DNA of 64,000 nt, taken from the NCBI GenBank assembly GCA_038049695.1, contig CP142456.1:81756422-81820421 (forward strand), given 5' to 3'. Position 1 is the first letter of the stretch; each line of letters begins with the position of its first letter. Shown here in pieces: positions 1 to 13,000 of this stretch. Made by a program: the position numbers and the translations under genes. The stretch is from Cinnamomum chago. Lineage: Eukaryota; Streptophyta; Magnoliopsida; Laurales; Lauraceae. Under the pieces are notes generated by a model that saw nothing but the letters and a program-made list of their open reading frames with translations, did no database searches and was not told the origin of the DNA.

Positions 1-1977
1 TGGGCAAAAATGGAAGAAAAAAAGAGAACTTTGGCGGGAGCTCCTCCTCTGATATTATAAGAACTTGTGGTTTCCATTTTTAGTGGGATTTTTTTGGTAA
101 ATGTCCCTATATAATATTGCACCATCAAAATTAATAATTGAGGATTAAGATAAAAAGATAAAATAGGAAATTTAGGAAAAGAGAGATTTTAGGGGAAGTT
201 AGAAAGATTTTAGGTACTCTACTAAATGAGAGGTTTTTTAGGGAAGATGGGTGGGGACGAAGAGATTTTAGGAGATTTGAGGAGAATTAAGAATGACCCA
301 CTTGAAAGGCAAAGGCAAAATTCCACTATTATTATTTTTAAGAATTTTTAGAAGAAAATAAAGTGGAAAAATGTCTTGAGATTTAATGGTAAAAGGAAGA
401 AATTATCGTAAAAAATAATAATGTGTGATATCGCACCTATAAAATCTTTGTAAATTGAAAAAATACATGGGTTTAAAGTCCCTACTAAAAAAGAGATCAA
501 AACTTTGGATGGAAGCAAAATAAATAAATAAAAAATGATACCATTCAAAGAAGGAAAAAAAATGAGAAAAGAAAAAACAAATGCATCCATTTTCCTATCA
601 ATACCCGGCTGTGGCTCAGTCTGTTAGGTATATCGTGTGGCTAAGATGAGTTCCACACCAATGGCCCAAAACACTACCCACTCGTTTTGAGCCTACTTAC
701 TATTAAAACACACCTGTTTGAAAATGCAAATCAAATCCACATCCAACCAAACACTTGAAAGAGAGAGAGACGTGTAGAATCCTTTTATTCTACATCAATG
801 TCATATATTTATTTAATATATAAAATAAATGATCCAAGGAAAAAAGGTCACTCACATGAGATTTATACCTGATGCAAGATAACGATAGAGAAAGAAATTT
901 AATTGCTTTCATCAATGTTGAGGCTCTAGATTTTACATGAATGTTGAAGCATCAAAACTAACCTCATTGCAAGCATGTGTAATAAGTTTTATATTTAGAA
1001 TTCCATTAAATTAATGGCCTATTGTAGGAATTTCAATGGGCCGATTTTCGTACTGGCCCATTTCTACTATCAATAGGGATTGAACGGCCTGAGTTCAGGT
1101 GTATATCAGGTCCTAAATACTAAGTTTGAGCCTGCCTACTTAAAAAATATGGTGGGTTGAGACTGCCCCTTAAAGGCCGGGGTCAGACTAAGGTTTGAGT
1201 CCGGGTGCACATAGGATCATCCCAGCTCAAACCACACGATAAAAAAGTATTGAAAATATATGACAATTCTTTGAAGGCCTCAGTTCAACAAAGGCTCAAG
1301 TCCATTTAACATCTGAGTCAAGTTGATAAGTTCTATGAGGTGGTCCCACCGAGATGGTGCATGGGTTAGATTTATTAAATTCTCTAAAACTTTTGTGGAG
1401 TAACACATAAGTGAAAGAGATTATTATTTTTGGATCATAAGTTCTTCATAGTTGCCCCCCTTAAAAATGTCTTTTGTGTTATTTTTTAAAGATTAACTTC
1501 AATTTTATGGGATATTGATTGAGAGACTTTATGAGATAGAGGATATGGATAAAGAGATATTTTTGGAGAAAAAATTGTGGCATGTGATGACATGGCACCT
1601 TAAAGCACTGTATGTTTTTTCTTCATATTTATTTGAAAGGAGAATAATTGGGTGCTGAGGTGGCATCCCCACAGCCCACCTCTCATATTGCTTTAATATA
1701 TATAATTTGAGTTCTTTTTCGATAGTTGGATTGAGTGTTTGATGAAGAATTTAAGAAACACAATCTTATGTATTTCATTATCACATTTATCCTTAAATCT
1801 TTAATGAAAAATATTCATATACATCCATTCCTCACCATACGGATCCCTCCCTCACCATAGGGTGAGAGAAACTTACATAATTGAAAATATTCATGTGCAA
1901 AGAGGGAAAGCCATGTAAGTGTCCCTCACCCTATAGTGAAAGATGGATGAGCATGAATGTTCCCCATCTTTAATTTA
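1..1977. other. AT-rich intergenic flank, no gene seen
   Basis: I see no coding region on either strand; open frames are short and low in complexity. Around 600-700 there is a tRNA-like stretch (TGGCTCAGTCTGTTAGG) that may be a decayed SINE head, without a convincing B box. Around 1040-1330 the text is rich in phrases such as GGCCTGAGTTCAGG and CTCAAACCACACG, typical of worn plant retroelement sequence. Nothing here can be assigned a function. Confidence 0.6.
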
Positions 1978-2952
1978 GAGCTTTTTGTATATACCCTCGT
2001 AATGTTTGTAGAATTTGTATATAGGCTCATGAGGTATGTAAATAGGCCCTGCATTTCTATTTTAATACCATATGTATCCCCAAAATCAATAGTCTGCCAA
2101 CTACCCTAGATTTTTAGTGCGAAATGACACTTTTGTCCATCTTTTTTATTCTTATATGCATAATTTCAAAAGCTTGGAATTGTTTTTTTTTTTTTTTTAT
2201 AAAACTTGTAACATTAACAATTGCACTTAGTGGGAGAAAACAACCCTACATAAATTTATTTTTTATCGATATATGACTCATTTCATTAAGTCCAAATTGA
2301 TTGTGACGACAATTAACACATGTACTTATAATCGGTTATGATTTATCAAATCATACATTACCCACCATTGGATTGATGAAAGTCTTAAACTACATTATTC
2401 TACTTTCTATGTAGGGGGTGTGTAAAAGAAATATTGGGGGAACGAGCAAATGTAAAAAAAAAAATTAATTAATTTTTAGAATTTGCAAGAGGTGGTGGTG
2501 TTTGGCTCTCTGTAAAAGAAATATTGGGGGACGGGACAAATGTTAAAAAAATATATATTATTTTTTTATAATTTGAGGGGGTAGGGAGGATTTTAAACTT
2601 TTTTCACATATGGGTGGGGCTTCGGTCCGAGGCCCTTGTACCTAAGTCCACCCCTCATCATGTGCAAGAGAGTTATTGAGAGAAATCACTGGGACTTGAA
2701 ATAAAATAATGGTACTTTTGTAATAATAATATACTCATTATGTTTTAATGGATGTATGGGCAGAGCTGTCATTTATATAAAAATTCAAGACAAATCTTAC
2801 TGTGGATGCCCATTCTTATTAGGAATATTGATTTTGGGGACATGAAAGGTATTAAAAAGAAAATGCAGGGTTTTTTTTACAACTACTAAAACCTCAGGGT
2901 CTTATTTACAAATCCTACAAACCTTAAGGAGGTATATACAAAAAAAAAGCTC
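1978..2952. mobile_element. Non-autonomous Mutator-like element (long TIRs, 9-bp TSD)
   Basis: The two ends form a long imperfect inverted repeat of roughly 115 bp. The left end starts GAGCTTTTTGTATATACC, and the reverse complement of the right end starts GAGCTTTTTTTTTGTATATACC. The arms continue to match through a shared TCCCCAAAATCAATA near 2075-2090 and 2825-2840. The element is flanked on both sides by the identical 9-bp sequence TTTAATTTA (1969-1977 and 2953-2961), the duplication length typical of Mutator-like elements. The 975-bp body has no transposase; it contains an imperfect internal repeat of TGTAAAAGAAATATTGGGGG near 2424 and 2512. The flanking duplication is perfect, so insertion may be fairly recent, although the arms have diverged. 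Confidence 0.8.
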
Positions 2953-2961
2953 TTTAATTTA

Positions 2962-5206
2962 ACCATCCAAATATTTAGGATTGAAGTGGATTTTTAGGAT
3001 CCTATGTATGGTTTATTTTAAATTATTTGGATTTCAATAGGTTGGCTCCACATTGGAGTTCGGGCTCTTTTTAACATAAAATTTCTCCCAGTTAAAGCCT
3101 ATGAGTATTCTGCCTTTGGTATTTTTTATAATCTTATTTAAATAGAAGTTGGTCATACCATAAGATTTATTATCATTTGATAAAAAAAGATAAATAAAAT
3201 CTTTTATGAAATATTCATTGTAATGGACAGTCAAGAAAACAGGAATATTTGGCCTCTACTAAGTGCGATTATTTAGATAGTGGGACCATGGATTAATATT
3301 TGAAATCTAAATTGTTGATATAGTTGGATGAATAATGGTATTGTGGGATACATGGGAGGTCTGAAATTCCAATTCTACCATTTCGTTTTACCACTCAATG
3401 AATGAACGTTAGCAAGTTTTTCATTTTTTTTTTTTTAGCACCGGGTTAAAAGATGCCTTGCCAGAGTTCTTTTTTTAATCCTTTTTTGTGTTACTTAATA
3501 TCTATAGGATCTAGCGCTATTATTTGAACTTGTTTGTTTGCATGAAATATATAAAAATGATCTAACAAAAAAAAGTACATAGGAATGAAATACAGAAAGA
3601 TTCATGGTGAAATAAGCTCCATTAAAGAATTAATGAAGAGATGAGGCGTAAGGAGAAAAGATAGAAATATAGATGGAACCTTAACTTTCTTGTGTTTTAA
3701 TTGCAAGGTAATGGTCAGTATTCATTTTCCACCTTCTTTTGATTTAATTTTCATTAAATGGGAGGTTTTCTTATGGTCATTTTTTAATATTCACCTTTAG
3801 TCCTTCATTTTTAACTAGTTTAAAAGTACATATTCAATTTTATGAAACAAACCCGCGCTAAGTCTTGGTGTGGTCATTCCACATTTAAGAAAATCTATGT
3901 TAAATTAGCTACATTTAAGTATATATTCCATAAAAAAATTCAAAATACATTAAAACTTTGGCCATTAGAACAAGAAACACCAAAAAGTTGGATACACAGT
4001 TTAGAGAGGAAAATATTATGTTTTCATCTGCAAGTTCTAGAAAAACAAATTTCTATGTATGTTTGTCTCTATGTGTTTAGTAAATAGCAACTTATATAAA
4101 TTTTAATACAATTCTTCAGATTTAGCACATTTGATATGATTTTATATGTGAGATATTTAATTTGTATATTAAATTTTATTGTGTTAAAATCAAGAATATT
4201 GATATAATATTATTTCTATTATTCATATAAACATATATATAGCTTGTGTATATTATGATTTCATTAAAAACTTCGAGTATGATTCTATCTTTTAAAAAAA
4301 AATGCATCATATGAATTGAGTTTTTAAAGGCATCACGCATACACCTAATATTATCAATTTTGACTTTTGTCACATGTCTCACTTCCTAGAGTTTTGAACG
4401 TGAATCTGTCTACGGTTGCCCCAACAAAAAAAAGAAAAATCTGTCTATGTTAGCAATTTTGACTTTTGTCACATATTTGACTTATTTGAGTTTTGAAATC
4501 ACAAAAATGACTTCCTAGAGTTTGAAAGTGGATCCATTCTCTCCTTAGTTTCTTCTTCTAATTGGACACTATGGAATATGGATAATGGAACAGTACCTTA
4601 AGGAATCTAACTACCATTTGAATAATTGGATGGGTGGCACTGGACAAGCAACCCCAATTTTCTTCCCTTTGCTCATATCTATACGAATCCAATCTAGAAG
4701 GAAATATTAGTGAAGTCATTGAGGAAATCTAAGGACATAAGCAGCTCATTCTACCATAGGTTTGATTTTATATTGTTTGGTGCCAACGGTTTTCTGTAAG
4801 AAAAAGCGACTTTTCCACGAAAAAGCCTTCTTGATTAGGTTGGGGGTTTTGTGCTGTATTAGCGTATAGAAAAAGATAAAGCATTTCATGAAACAACACA
4901 AGCCCATAGAGTCCTATTCTTGTGGATGCTACACATACGTGCTTAAAAGTAAAGTAGTTTGTGTCCCTTTTCATCTTTAAATTATTTGAAGTAGGTTAAA
5001 TATGTTTGAGCCCTTGTAGTCAATCGCAAATCTATGAAAGACTTCCTTGCATCTTACCAAATGTTTGATTAGTTACTCACAATCACATCATAGTCATCAT
5101 AGGGGTGGTCCAAAACTTCAACACCCCCAAAGTCTATCATATTATACTGAAGCTAATGATAACTGTCAAGCCCTTGTCAAATAATGACGTGCCCATTCAC
5201 TTGTAT
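2962..5206. other. Intergenic region, no gene seen
   Basis: This is AT-rich sequence between the Mutator-like element and the duplicated block. Open frames up to 81 codons lack recognisable domains or codon bias. The only structure seen is a short direct repeat, CAATTTTGACTTTTGTCACAT, at 4355-4375 and again at 4454-4474. Confidence 0.5.
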
Positions 5207-5489
5207 GTTTTGGACCCTGAAATAGAAAAGAAGTTTTTTGAGTTTTTTTTTTTCATCTTTTTGGAACCCAGTACCATTTTACGAATGATGATGGTGTCCA
5301 ACCTCTTTGAGAACCCGATATTTTTCGGGGCACATGAAATCCTTGCCTCAGTGCCTCCCCCATGTATCAGTAAGTCAGTCTTTTGCTTGGACAAGAGGCC
5401 TAAGGAATAAAATACAAGTTTGAATTTTAACACCTTTGAGTATTATTTTAGAGTGGATAGCAAACAATGATTAATAGAGATAATTCTAT

Positions 5490-5669
5490 TTATAGCTTTA
5501 AGGGGTAGCTCAGTTGGCCTGGGACCACGGTTTGCATCCGGAGGTTGTGGGTTCGAAATTGCACTACCACACTGAAGATACAGGAGAGTTCATTCGGCTT
5601 CCCTCTGGGCCCGGAGGGATTAGTCCTTGAAAACCCTCCAATTTTAAAAAAATAAAATAAAATAAAATT
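5490..5669 (+). mobile_element. tRNA-derived SINE, unit 1
   Basis: The 5' part resembles a tRNA gene: GGGGTAGCTCAGTTGG matches a polymerase III A box, and GGTTGTGGGTTCGAA, about 45 bases on, matches a B box. The body ends in a (TAAAA)-type tail. Both sides carry a 15-bp duplication, TAGAGATAATTCTAT (5475-5489 and 5670-5684), which indicates LINE-assisted insertion. It predates the segmental duplication because unit 2 has the same insertion. Confidence 0.75.
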
Positions 5670-6019
5670 TAGAGATAATTCTATGAATAACAAACACGAG
5701 TATCCTACGCATGCTTTATATGATTAATAATTTGAGAGGTTGGAGGTTTTGGTTGATGATCAACCTCACCCTTTGGAAATCCAATTTGACTTTAATGGTA
5801 TCATAAGAAACTAAGAAACGTGAGATTCCAGAGGCTTACTTGTCAGAGTGAAATCTCATATTCTGGCTACTTTGAAAAATATATGGAACCCATGAACTAA
5901 TAATGGAATGAGCAGAGCAACCCAAAAGATGTTGACATGAGCACTCCAAATAAGCAGACCTACACGTCAAGCATTTGTTATCCTGGCATCACTTGTGCCC
6001 AGTGAAGGACACCCACCAA

Positions 6020-6345
6020 ATTATCAAGTATGATATCAAATATATACCTCGGCTCGAGCAGAGGATAAGGGAGTCCACTCAATAGCTTAGCCCACCTAGG
6101 GACCCAGATGGGAGTGGTGATGGAGGATTTGAAGGACACACAGGGGCCCTCCTCTCTACAAAAAAAATCAGTCATATCTTCGATTTCTATCATCTCCATC
6201 TAGGACACAAAATTTTAACAGTAAATAGTCCATTCGGATGGGTGTCATTCAATCCAAAGGTCCAATTTAATCAGATGGTGGACACGTGCAATTTAAGGGG
6301 CCCCAGTGTGCGGTCCATTTGGATGGACAGAACAGTGGGCCCCAC
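6020..6345. repeat. Dispersed repeat with a diverged third copy near 59740
   Basis: This stretch (…CCACCTAGGGACCCAGATGG… to …TTTGGATGGACAGAACAGTGGG) recurs in unit 2 at about 25020-25330 by duplication. It recurs again, more diverged, outside the duplication at about 59735-60035, where TCTCTACAAAAAATCAG, TTTAACGGTCAACGGTCCG and ATGTGCAATTTAGAG align in the same order. It is therefore a dispersed, probably transposon-derived family. No termini or coding capacity were identified. Confidence 0.5.
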
Positions 6346-6529
6346 CTTAGGCAGAGGACAACCCTCTACTTGCCGAACCTGACCCAAATCACATCGAATC
6401 GAATCAAAATGACGTGAATCGACCCACCCCCAGTTGCCAATGTCTTCCAAATGGACAATGAGTCCAATTAAAAAAATTGTTGGAGCTTTTCCAACTCCTA
6501 TAATGATTAGAGATCGATCAGGTCATGTC

Positions 6530-8300
6530 ATAAAATAGGGTCTATTAATTATTTATGGGCATCCATTTGTTGACTTGGGCTGATTGATTGGGGCAATTGA
6601 AGCTTTTGGACCCGGGCAGAAAGAGTTCTCCTTCTCCATGGCAAACAAGAGAGCCTAGTACAAAAGGTATAATATTGTATTCACCAAGATAACATAAACA
6701 AATACGAGTGAGAAGGCAAAGTCATCTATGGCGTTTGGAATTTGAGGACTTTCAACTTTAGAATTGGGAGGCAGCTAGCACCTGTCTAAATATAACACCC
6801 CTCAAAGCAGTCCTCCAAGTTAGATTGAGAAATATTCATTGGCCTTTGGATATCTTGAAAGCTAGATGTTTCTTGAAAGCTAGATGTATGAGAATTTGGA
6901 GAATTATGTAGTTAAAAAAACCTCTTGAATATATGATAAGCTTGCAAATCAAATTAAAAATTTGAAACAAGCAACGAGAAGACACCCACACACGAGATGA
7001 CGGAAGATCCGCACATGCAAAGTGAGAACATCCACATTCATAAGGAGAAAAGATTTGAACATGCAAGGAGGGAGAGACCCAAGGTTCAATCCCTGATCAT
7101 CTGGGTGAAAGGCGGGTTTCTGAAACGTATATCTAATGTATTGGACCAAGTCCATACACATATCTAACCGTACACGTATCTAACTTGTAGACCCGATTGG
7201 AGTACAACCCAACTCAAAGCAAAGAATATTATTATACATTTCTTCAATCTAATAAGATATTATTATCAGCTTTGTTCAGGTGAGAATTGTTCTCATGGAG
7301 TCACCATGAGAACTTTTTGTGGGGCCTAAAAGTTGATTTCATCTGGGATGAGATAAGGGGGGTGGAAAGAACTATATGGGACCACCCCACGTACCTAATT
7401 TAACATCAATCACATGCACCTAACCCCTTAATCCATTGCTTACAAGTTTAATGAATTCATATTAAAAAAAAAAACCTTTCATCAAGCCGTCTAGTCCATT
7501 CAATGGGTGCCAAACTTTGGGATCGGTGACTATCATGGAAAAGTCTATGTTTGTGTACAGCTTGAATGGATTGCTGGTGGGCCACACCAATAGTTCTCAC
7601 GGAAGTACGCTAAGAACCGATTCTCGTCTTAATATTTTCATACTATTATATTGAGAAAGAAATTGTCTCTTTAGGGCCCGTTTGGTAAATTTACTAATAA
7701 AGTCAAGTTAAGTTAAACATCCCATCAAAAACACATTTTACAAAAATTCCCTCCATCTTTTCCAAAAAAAGTCAAAAAGCAACTACATTTACTCACTAAA
7801 AGACAAAAAATCTACATTTCCCCATACAAAAAGTCAAAAATATTCCATTCCAAACAACTAAAAACAAAATATCATCATAACTTACTTATATTTTATTCAT
7901 TCTTTTCATTTCACTTCACTCCACTTTAGGGGTAGCTGAATGCGGAAGAAGCGAATGGTCCCGTTTGTCACAAGCTCATCCACATTGGGATGTGAATTGT
8001 AAGCTTGCACGTTTCCCTGTAGGAGAATATTCTCCTTATCATATTTATACATACAAAAATCCGATTTGTAGATTTAATTGGGTTAAAAAAAAAAAAAAAA
8101 GAGGGTCTATATCCATGGGCATCCCCAAGTTTGACTTGGGCCCGAGCCAAGTGGAGCTTTTGGACACATTAAAATCAGTGGGCCTATGAAAAAAAGTTGG
8201 ATGAAATGAGCAAGGTGTGCATGGGCAGCAAACTGTTTTCCAGTTCTGTTGGTTTGAAAAAAAGAACATTGTATTCACCAAGATAACAAAACAAACACTT
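6530..8300. repeat. Low-copy dispersed repeats sharing a GGGTCTAT…GAGCTTTTGGAC core
   Basis: Three related stretches per unit share GGGTCTAT(A), TTGACTTGGG, GAGCTTTTGGAC and CACCAAGATAACA in the same order: about 6536-6730, 8101-8300 and 23118-23300. Their duplicates in unit 2 are near 25520, 26945 and 53350. They look like copies of one non-coding mobile family. Between them, around 7200-7660, sequence shared with unit 2 shows nothing gene-like. Confidence 0.4.
7674..7930. mobile_element. Truncated MITE-like fragment (unit 1 only)
   Basis: It starts AGGGCCCGTTTGGTAAAT, like Harbinger-type termini. Its body (…CACTAAAAGACAAAAA…TACAAAAAGTCAAAAA…) resembles the element at 8731-9037. No matching right terminus is present. 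Unit 2 lacks this interval entirely; the gap there is bounded by AATTGT, so a microhomology deletion in unit 2 is likely. Confidence 0.4.
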
Positions 8301-8730
8301 GCAATAAGAGTAAAGTCAGCTATGGCCTTTTGACACTAAAATTTGGAGGCAGCATCAGTCAAAACATAGACCTCAAGTTTATCTGCTGAACTTGTTTGCC
8401 CATGTATTTAGCTGACATAAATCCTTTTTCGGTTACAGGATTGCTAAGAATTATTGTTTAGAGGTATCAAATTCCCTCAAAACTGTATTCCAATTTGGGT
8501 CGACAAATATTCATTTATTCATTGGCCTTGAATATTTTGAAAGTTAGATATATGAGAATTTGTAGAATTTTGTAAGGGAACAAATCTCCTCAATATCTAA
8601 AGAGTTTGCAAGCTAAACAAAAATCTTAGAAAGTGTTGGAGACAACTATTGCTCCAATGGCAATATTTTTTTATAAGAGATTCTTACAAACAAGTAGGGT
8701 TTTTAATCTTTACAAGCAAGAACCTTTTAG

Positions 8731-9037
8731 GGCTCATTTGATACTTTATTAGATTAGTAAAAGTCAAGTAAAGCCTCCATTTTTTAGATAAGGAGTCACA
8801 TTAATAGCACTTTAATTCAAAATTCCCTTATCTTTTCTTTTTTAAATTAAAAAATCAACCCCATTTTCCACTAAAAGATAAAAAGCTCTACATTTTTATA
8901 TAAAAAGTAAAAAAGATCACATACCAAATAAGTAAAAATTAAGTACCATCATAACCTCATTATATTTTATCCTCTTTTAATTTGATGTTTTACTAGTTGT
9001 TGCACTTTATTTTACATGTAAAATTACCAAATGAGCC
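8731..9037. mobile_element. Harbinger-like MITE, unit 1
   Basis: The terminal inverted repeats are GGCTCATTTGATA on the left and TACCAAATGAGCC on the right, flanked by a 3-bp TAG on each side. The body is AT-rich and non-coding, of MITE length. The duplicate in unit 2 lies at about 27564-27872 with a mutated terminus. A hAT assignment is possible if the true target duplication is longer. Confidence 0.5.
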
Positions 9038-10048
9038 TAGGAGTCGGGCATATTTGTGCAAGATCATGCATATCCTACCTTTTTATTCAGGGGCTGTTTG
9101 GCAAGTCTATAACCTAGCATCTATTTCTCTTAATGAGGTTTAAAATAGATATTTAGACATTAAGACTGTTTGGATGGTGCAAGTAGGTGTCTTTTTTAAA
9201 CAGACAAAAAAACATTTTATGTTTGTATGAAGAAGACCCAAAACCTATCATTTTTCAGACATATGTATTCATCTAAAGCGGGGAGATGTGATGCTACAGT
9301 GCTCATTGAAGTCATTCCGTGTTTTTGTATTTTTTTTTGTTTTGAAATTATGGGCCCCTAGGTGAAAACCCAAACCATTGTATGTCTTAATAACCTCAAT
9401 AACGGCTATGACATCAAGTTTTAATCGTTGATGTTGCACAAATCACGAGATGTTCTCAAAGAGATGTAAACCATTGGATTTACATTTCTAACCTTTTGCG
9501 GGACCCTCTATCAAGATCAAAACCGTTGATCCTCTTCATAAGCCTAAGAACGATTATAAGATCAAATTTCAGCCTTTGATTCCTTGAGAATTTCGAGAAG
9601 ATCATACAAAATCGTGAGACCATTGACATCAATGCTTTAAAACTAACTGGGTTTCACGTGATGAAACCTAGTCTTTTTTTCTTTTTAATAGTGGGGTTCT
9701 CAGCTTCCATCAAAATATTGGTTCTCTCCATTACGTTAAGAAAGACTATCGTATGAAAATTGAACCGTTGATTCTTTGTCAACCTCGAGATATTTGTGAA
9801 AAATTATGGACTATATGATCTGAATTCTTTCATTTTGTGGCCCTAAATATCAAGATCTGAGCCATTGATCTTCTTCCTAAGCCCAATAGGATTTATGGGG
9901 TCAAATCTGAGCTCTTAATTCCTTCAGTATCTTGAGGAATCAAATCTGAGCTCTTAATTCCTTCAGTGTCTTGAGGAATTCATGAAAAACATTGAACCGT
10001 AGGATCCTAAAACGTCTAATGTGAAATGGTCTTGCCAAACTGTCTAAA

Positions 10049-13000
10049 TGTAACGCCCCAATTCCGGATACCGAGAAAGTCGTCAGAATACCCGAAGTTG
10101 GCGCGCTACTTCCCGGAAAAATCCGAGAACTTCCAAGATCGTAGGCCCGCAGTGAGGTTCAATTTAAAACTTTTGAACAATATACTATCAACAGTTAAAT
10201 TTGCGGAAGCATAAAAAGTAAAGCGGAAGCATCGGTATCAATATGTATATCAAATGTAAGCTGAACTACAGTCTAGTTTAAATGTATCAGTGGTTAAGAT
10301 CAAATGTTAATTACATAATTGATAACTACCCGACTCACTACAAAATTTCGCTCAAAAGCCCAAACAAAATAACGCTCAAAACCCTGGTAACGGCTCTCCA
10401 CCCTCCGACTCGACTTCCGGGTCGGCCGGGCCCCAAACGAAGTCTCCTGCGACGGGCGCCTCTACGAGCGCGAGCACGTCGTCCGCGATCTCTGGGTCAA
10501 GGCCTAAGGACCAAAGATGGGTCAAATCTAAAAATCTAGCAAGTCAGAGTATACAAATAACATAGGACATATATATCAAAAGAGTAGAGACAGATATATA
10601 ATTTAAAGAATAATAAGGTAAATGAACTAGGCAGTTGAGCTAGATAAGCATAAGGAATCAGGAGAAATATATAAAGCATTTAATCTAAAATAAGGTGGCA
10701 CATTCACACGAGCTGGAATACTGCGGGATATTATGTCGCGGCCCTCCCATACTGAACACAGTTGCGGCGGGGAATCTCACCAATGCTGGAAATTACTAAT
10801 CCCGCAAATCACTCATCATCTCATCACACTCATCACTCAAGACCGGGCCCGGTATCACACCGTCCGTCTAACAACAGCTCATCATGATAGCTCACTACAA
10901 CACTCATAATAGCTCCTATCGGAGATGATCAGTCCACAGGCTGAGCTTAAATCAACCGAATGAATGTTTATGCCGACTCGAGAAACTCTAAGGGTCTGTG
11001 TCTGTCTAGGCTTTGCCTTGCGTGAACAAGGTCCTAACCAAATCTCTAAAAGATCTATAAATCAATTAATCAATGGATTACAATTTAAGTCCATGCTCAC
11101 TCGTTGGATTCATACCAAGGCCCATCAACACATGGCCTGGTCTAAATCAGTCCAAACGAGACATCGTATCCATTACTACTGATAAACAGCTCCTTCTAAT
11201 CCATTATGAGTTGTAATCCTAATATAAATTACCTCTTCCATCTAAGGGTACACATATCCATACTTAGGCCCAACAAGGGCCCGCCTAGACACAGACATGG
11301 GTCAATGTTTTCCCATTCACACCATCGGGTCTCCTCTAAGATATCCTAGGTTCAGGTCCTCAATTTTCATTTAATTAACAGTTAAATTGCTACACTAAGG
11401 ATATAAAAGCAACAATAAATAGGAAAGGTGAAGTATGAACTTCAGTAAGAGAATCAACGGGAAATAACAACAGTCCAACCCTAGGTAATGGACCACGTTC
11501 AGGTTCAGGTCCATCTCCGATAATTTGATCTCTAAATAAAGTTTCAGATGCCATAGGATACTGTGTTTGGTGCTCGTAAGGTTACGGGCATCATTGACGA
11601 CGTTTAGGGGTCGAATCATCTTAGATTACATGACCAAAACCCTAATCGGTGGTCCCCACGAGTCAAGGTCGAGCCACACCATTGATTCGTGCTTGAAACA
11701 TTGATGGAAGTTCATTTAGATGGTCAATGGGCCCCACAATCGATCAATCATAAAAACAAAGGCTAAACTCACATCTTAGTGTTCACAGTGTGGCAGGTCG
11801 ACCTGGCAAGGGTCGGGTCGATCTGCTCCACGGGAATCAAAGTTGGGACTTGGTTTGGATTCTGGAATTTCCAGTGTACCCAATAGACCAGGTGGTCAGC
11901 CAGTCGATTTGGTACACAGGTGTACCTGAGTCAACAGATTCCAGGCCAAATCTCAACTTCTGCACTAAAGTCTGGGTTTGATGGAAAATCAAGGTCATAC
12001 ACAAACTATTCAAATTGGGTTCATTAAAAACTAAAAGGCATTAATCTAATTCTAAAATCTATTGTAATTTCTAAAAGTATAAATCTAAAGGGTCCAAACT
12101 CAATTTAGGTTAAATAAAGACTAAGGGATCTATAATTTCTAATTTCTAAAATTAAAGAGGTCAAGAAATATTATTTTAAAGGTAACAAGTTAATTTATTC
12201 TAATTGGGTTCCATAAAGGCTAAGGGCCCTACTTTCCTAATTTTCCAAAACTAATGGGTCCAATTGTACACATTAGAAACTAAATGTTTTATTTTAATTA
12301 ATAAAACTAATGGGTTATGGATTAGTGGGCCCCACTGGTCCCGGCTCCAATTTGGTTCAATAAAAACTAAGGGGTCTATATTTCCAATTTATGAAAATTA
12401 ATGGTGCTAATTGTATACATTAAAAACTAAAAGATTAATTTTAATTAATACAACTAGTGGGTTATTGGATCAGTGGGCCCCACTGGGCCCAGTCCTAGAT
12501 CAGTCCTCATCATCATGGTCACTAAGCAGCCCCGGATCCAATGTCCGGACCTGATCTGAAATCAGGGACCCACCTGGGCCCCATAATTTCAGTGGATCAC
12601 ACTTTCCCATACTCCTGCGCGTCACCTCTTTTCCCAAGCTCCTATGGACCACCCTTTCCCCACTCATCTCTTTCCTCTCTCCATCACTAAACACGTTCAG
12701 CAACTAGACTTGAAACAGAACGTGCGCCTGCGATATGGAGTCTCAGCGATCGTGGGCCCCACTGATCAAGGGCCCACGATCAGCCCTCATCATCCGGGTC
12801 GCCCAAGGTGTCCCTACATGATGTGTGGTCCGGATCTCCAAAGGTGGCCCACCTGGGCCCCACCGTTTACAAAAACGGAAAGAAAACTACTCACGGTTTG
12901 GGTTTAATAGGTTAGTGTCCAACGCTTGGATTAGGGTCCTACCTCTGATCAAATTCGGATCAGATTTCAACCCTATGGTCGCCCCACCAAATCAGGCCTG

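Noticed and set aside
348-590. 80-codon minus-strand frame
   Set aside because: Phe/Leu-rich translation of an A-rich region without start context or domain.
5501-5560. tRNA gene
   Set aside because: A and B boxes are present but no cloverleaf can be completed. A-rich tail and 15-bp flanking duplication show a SINE.
10282-12907. Open frames of 60-90 codons inside the 4.08-kb insertion
   Set aside because: Low-complexity or overlapping on both strands, no domain, and the region is an LTR absent from the sister unit.
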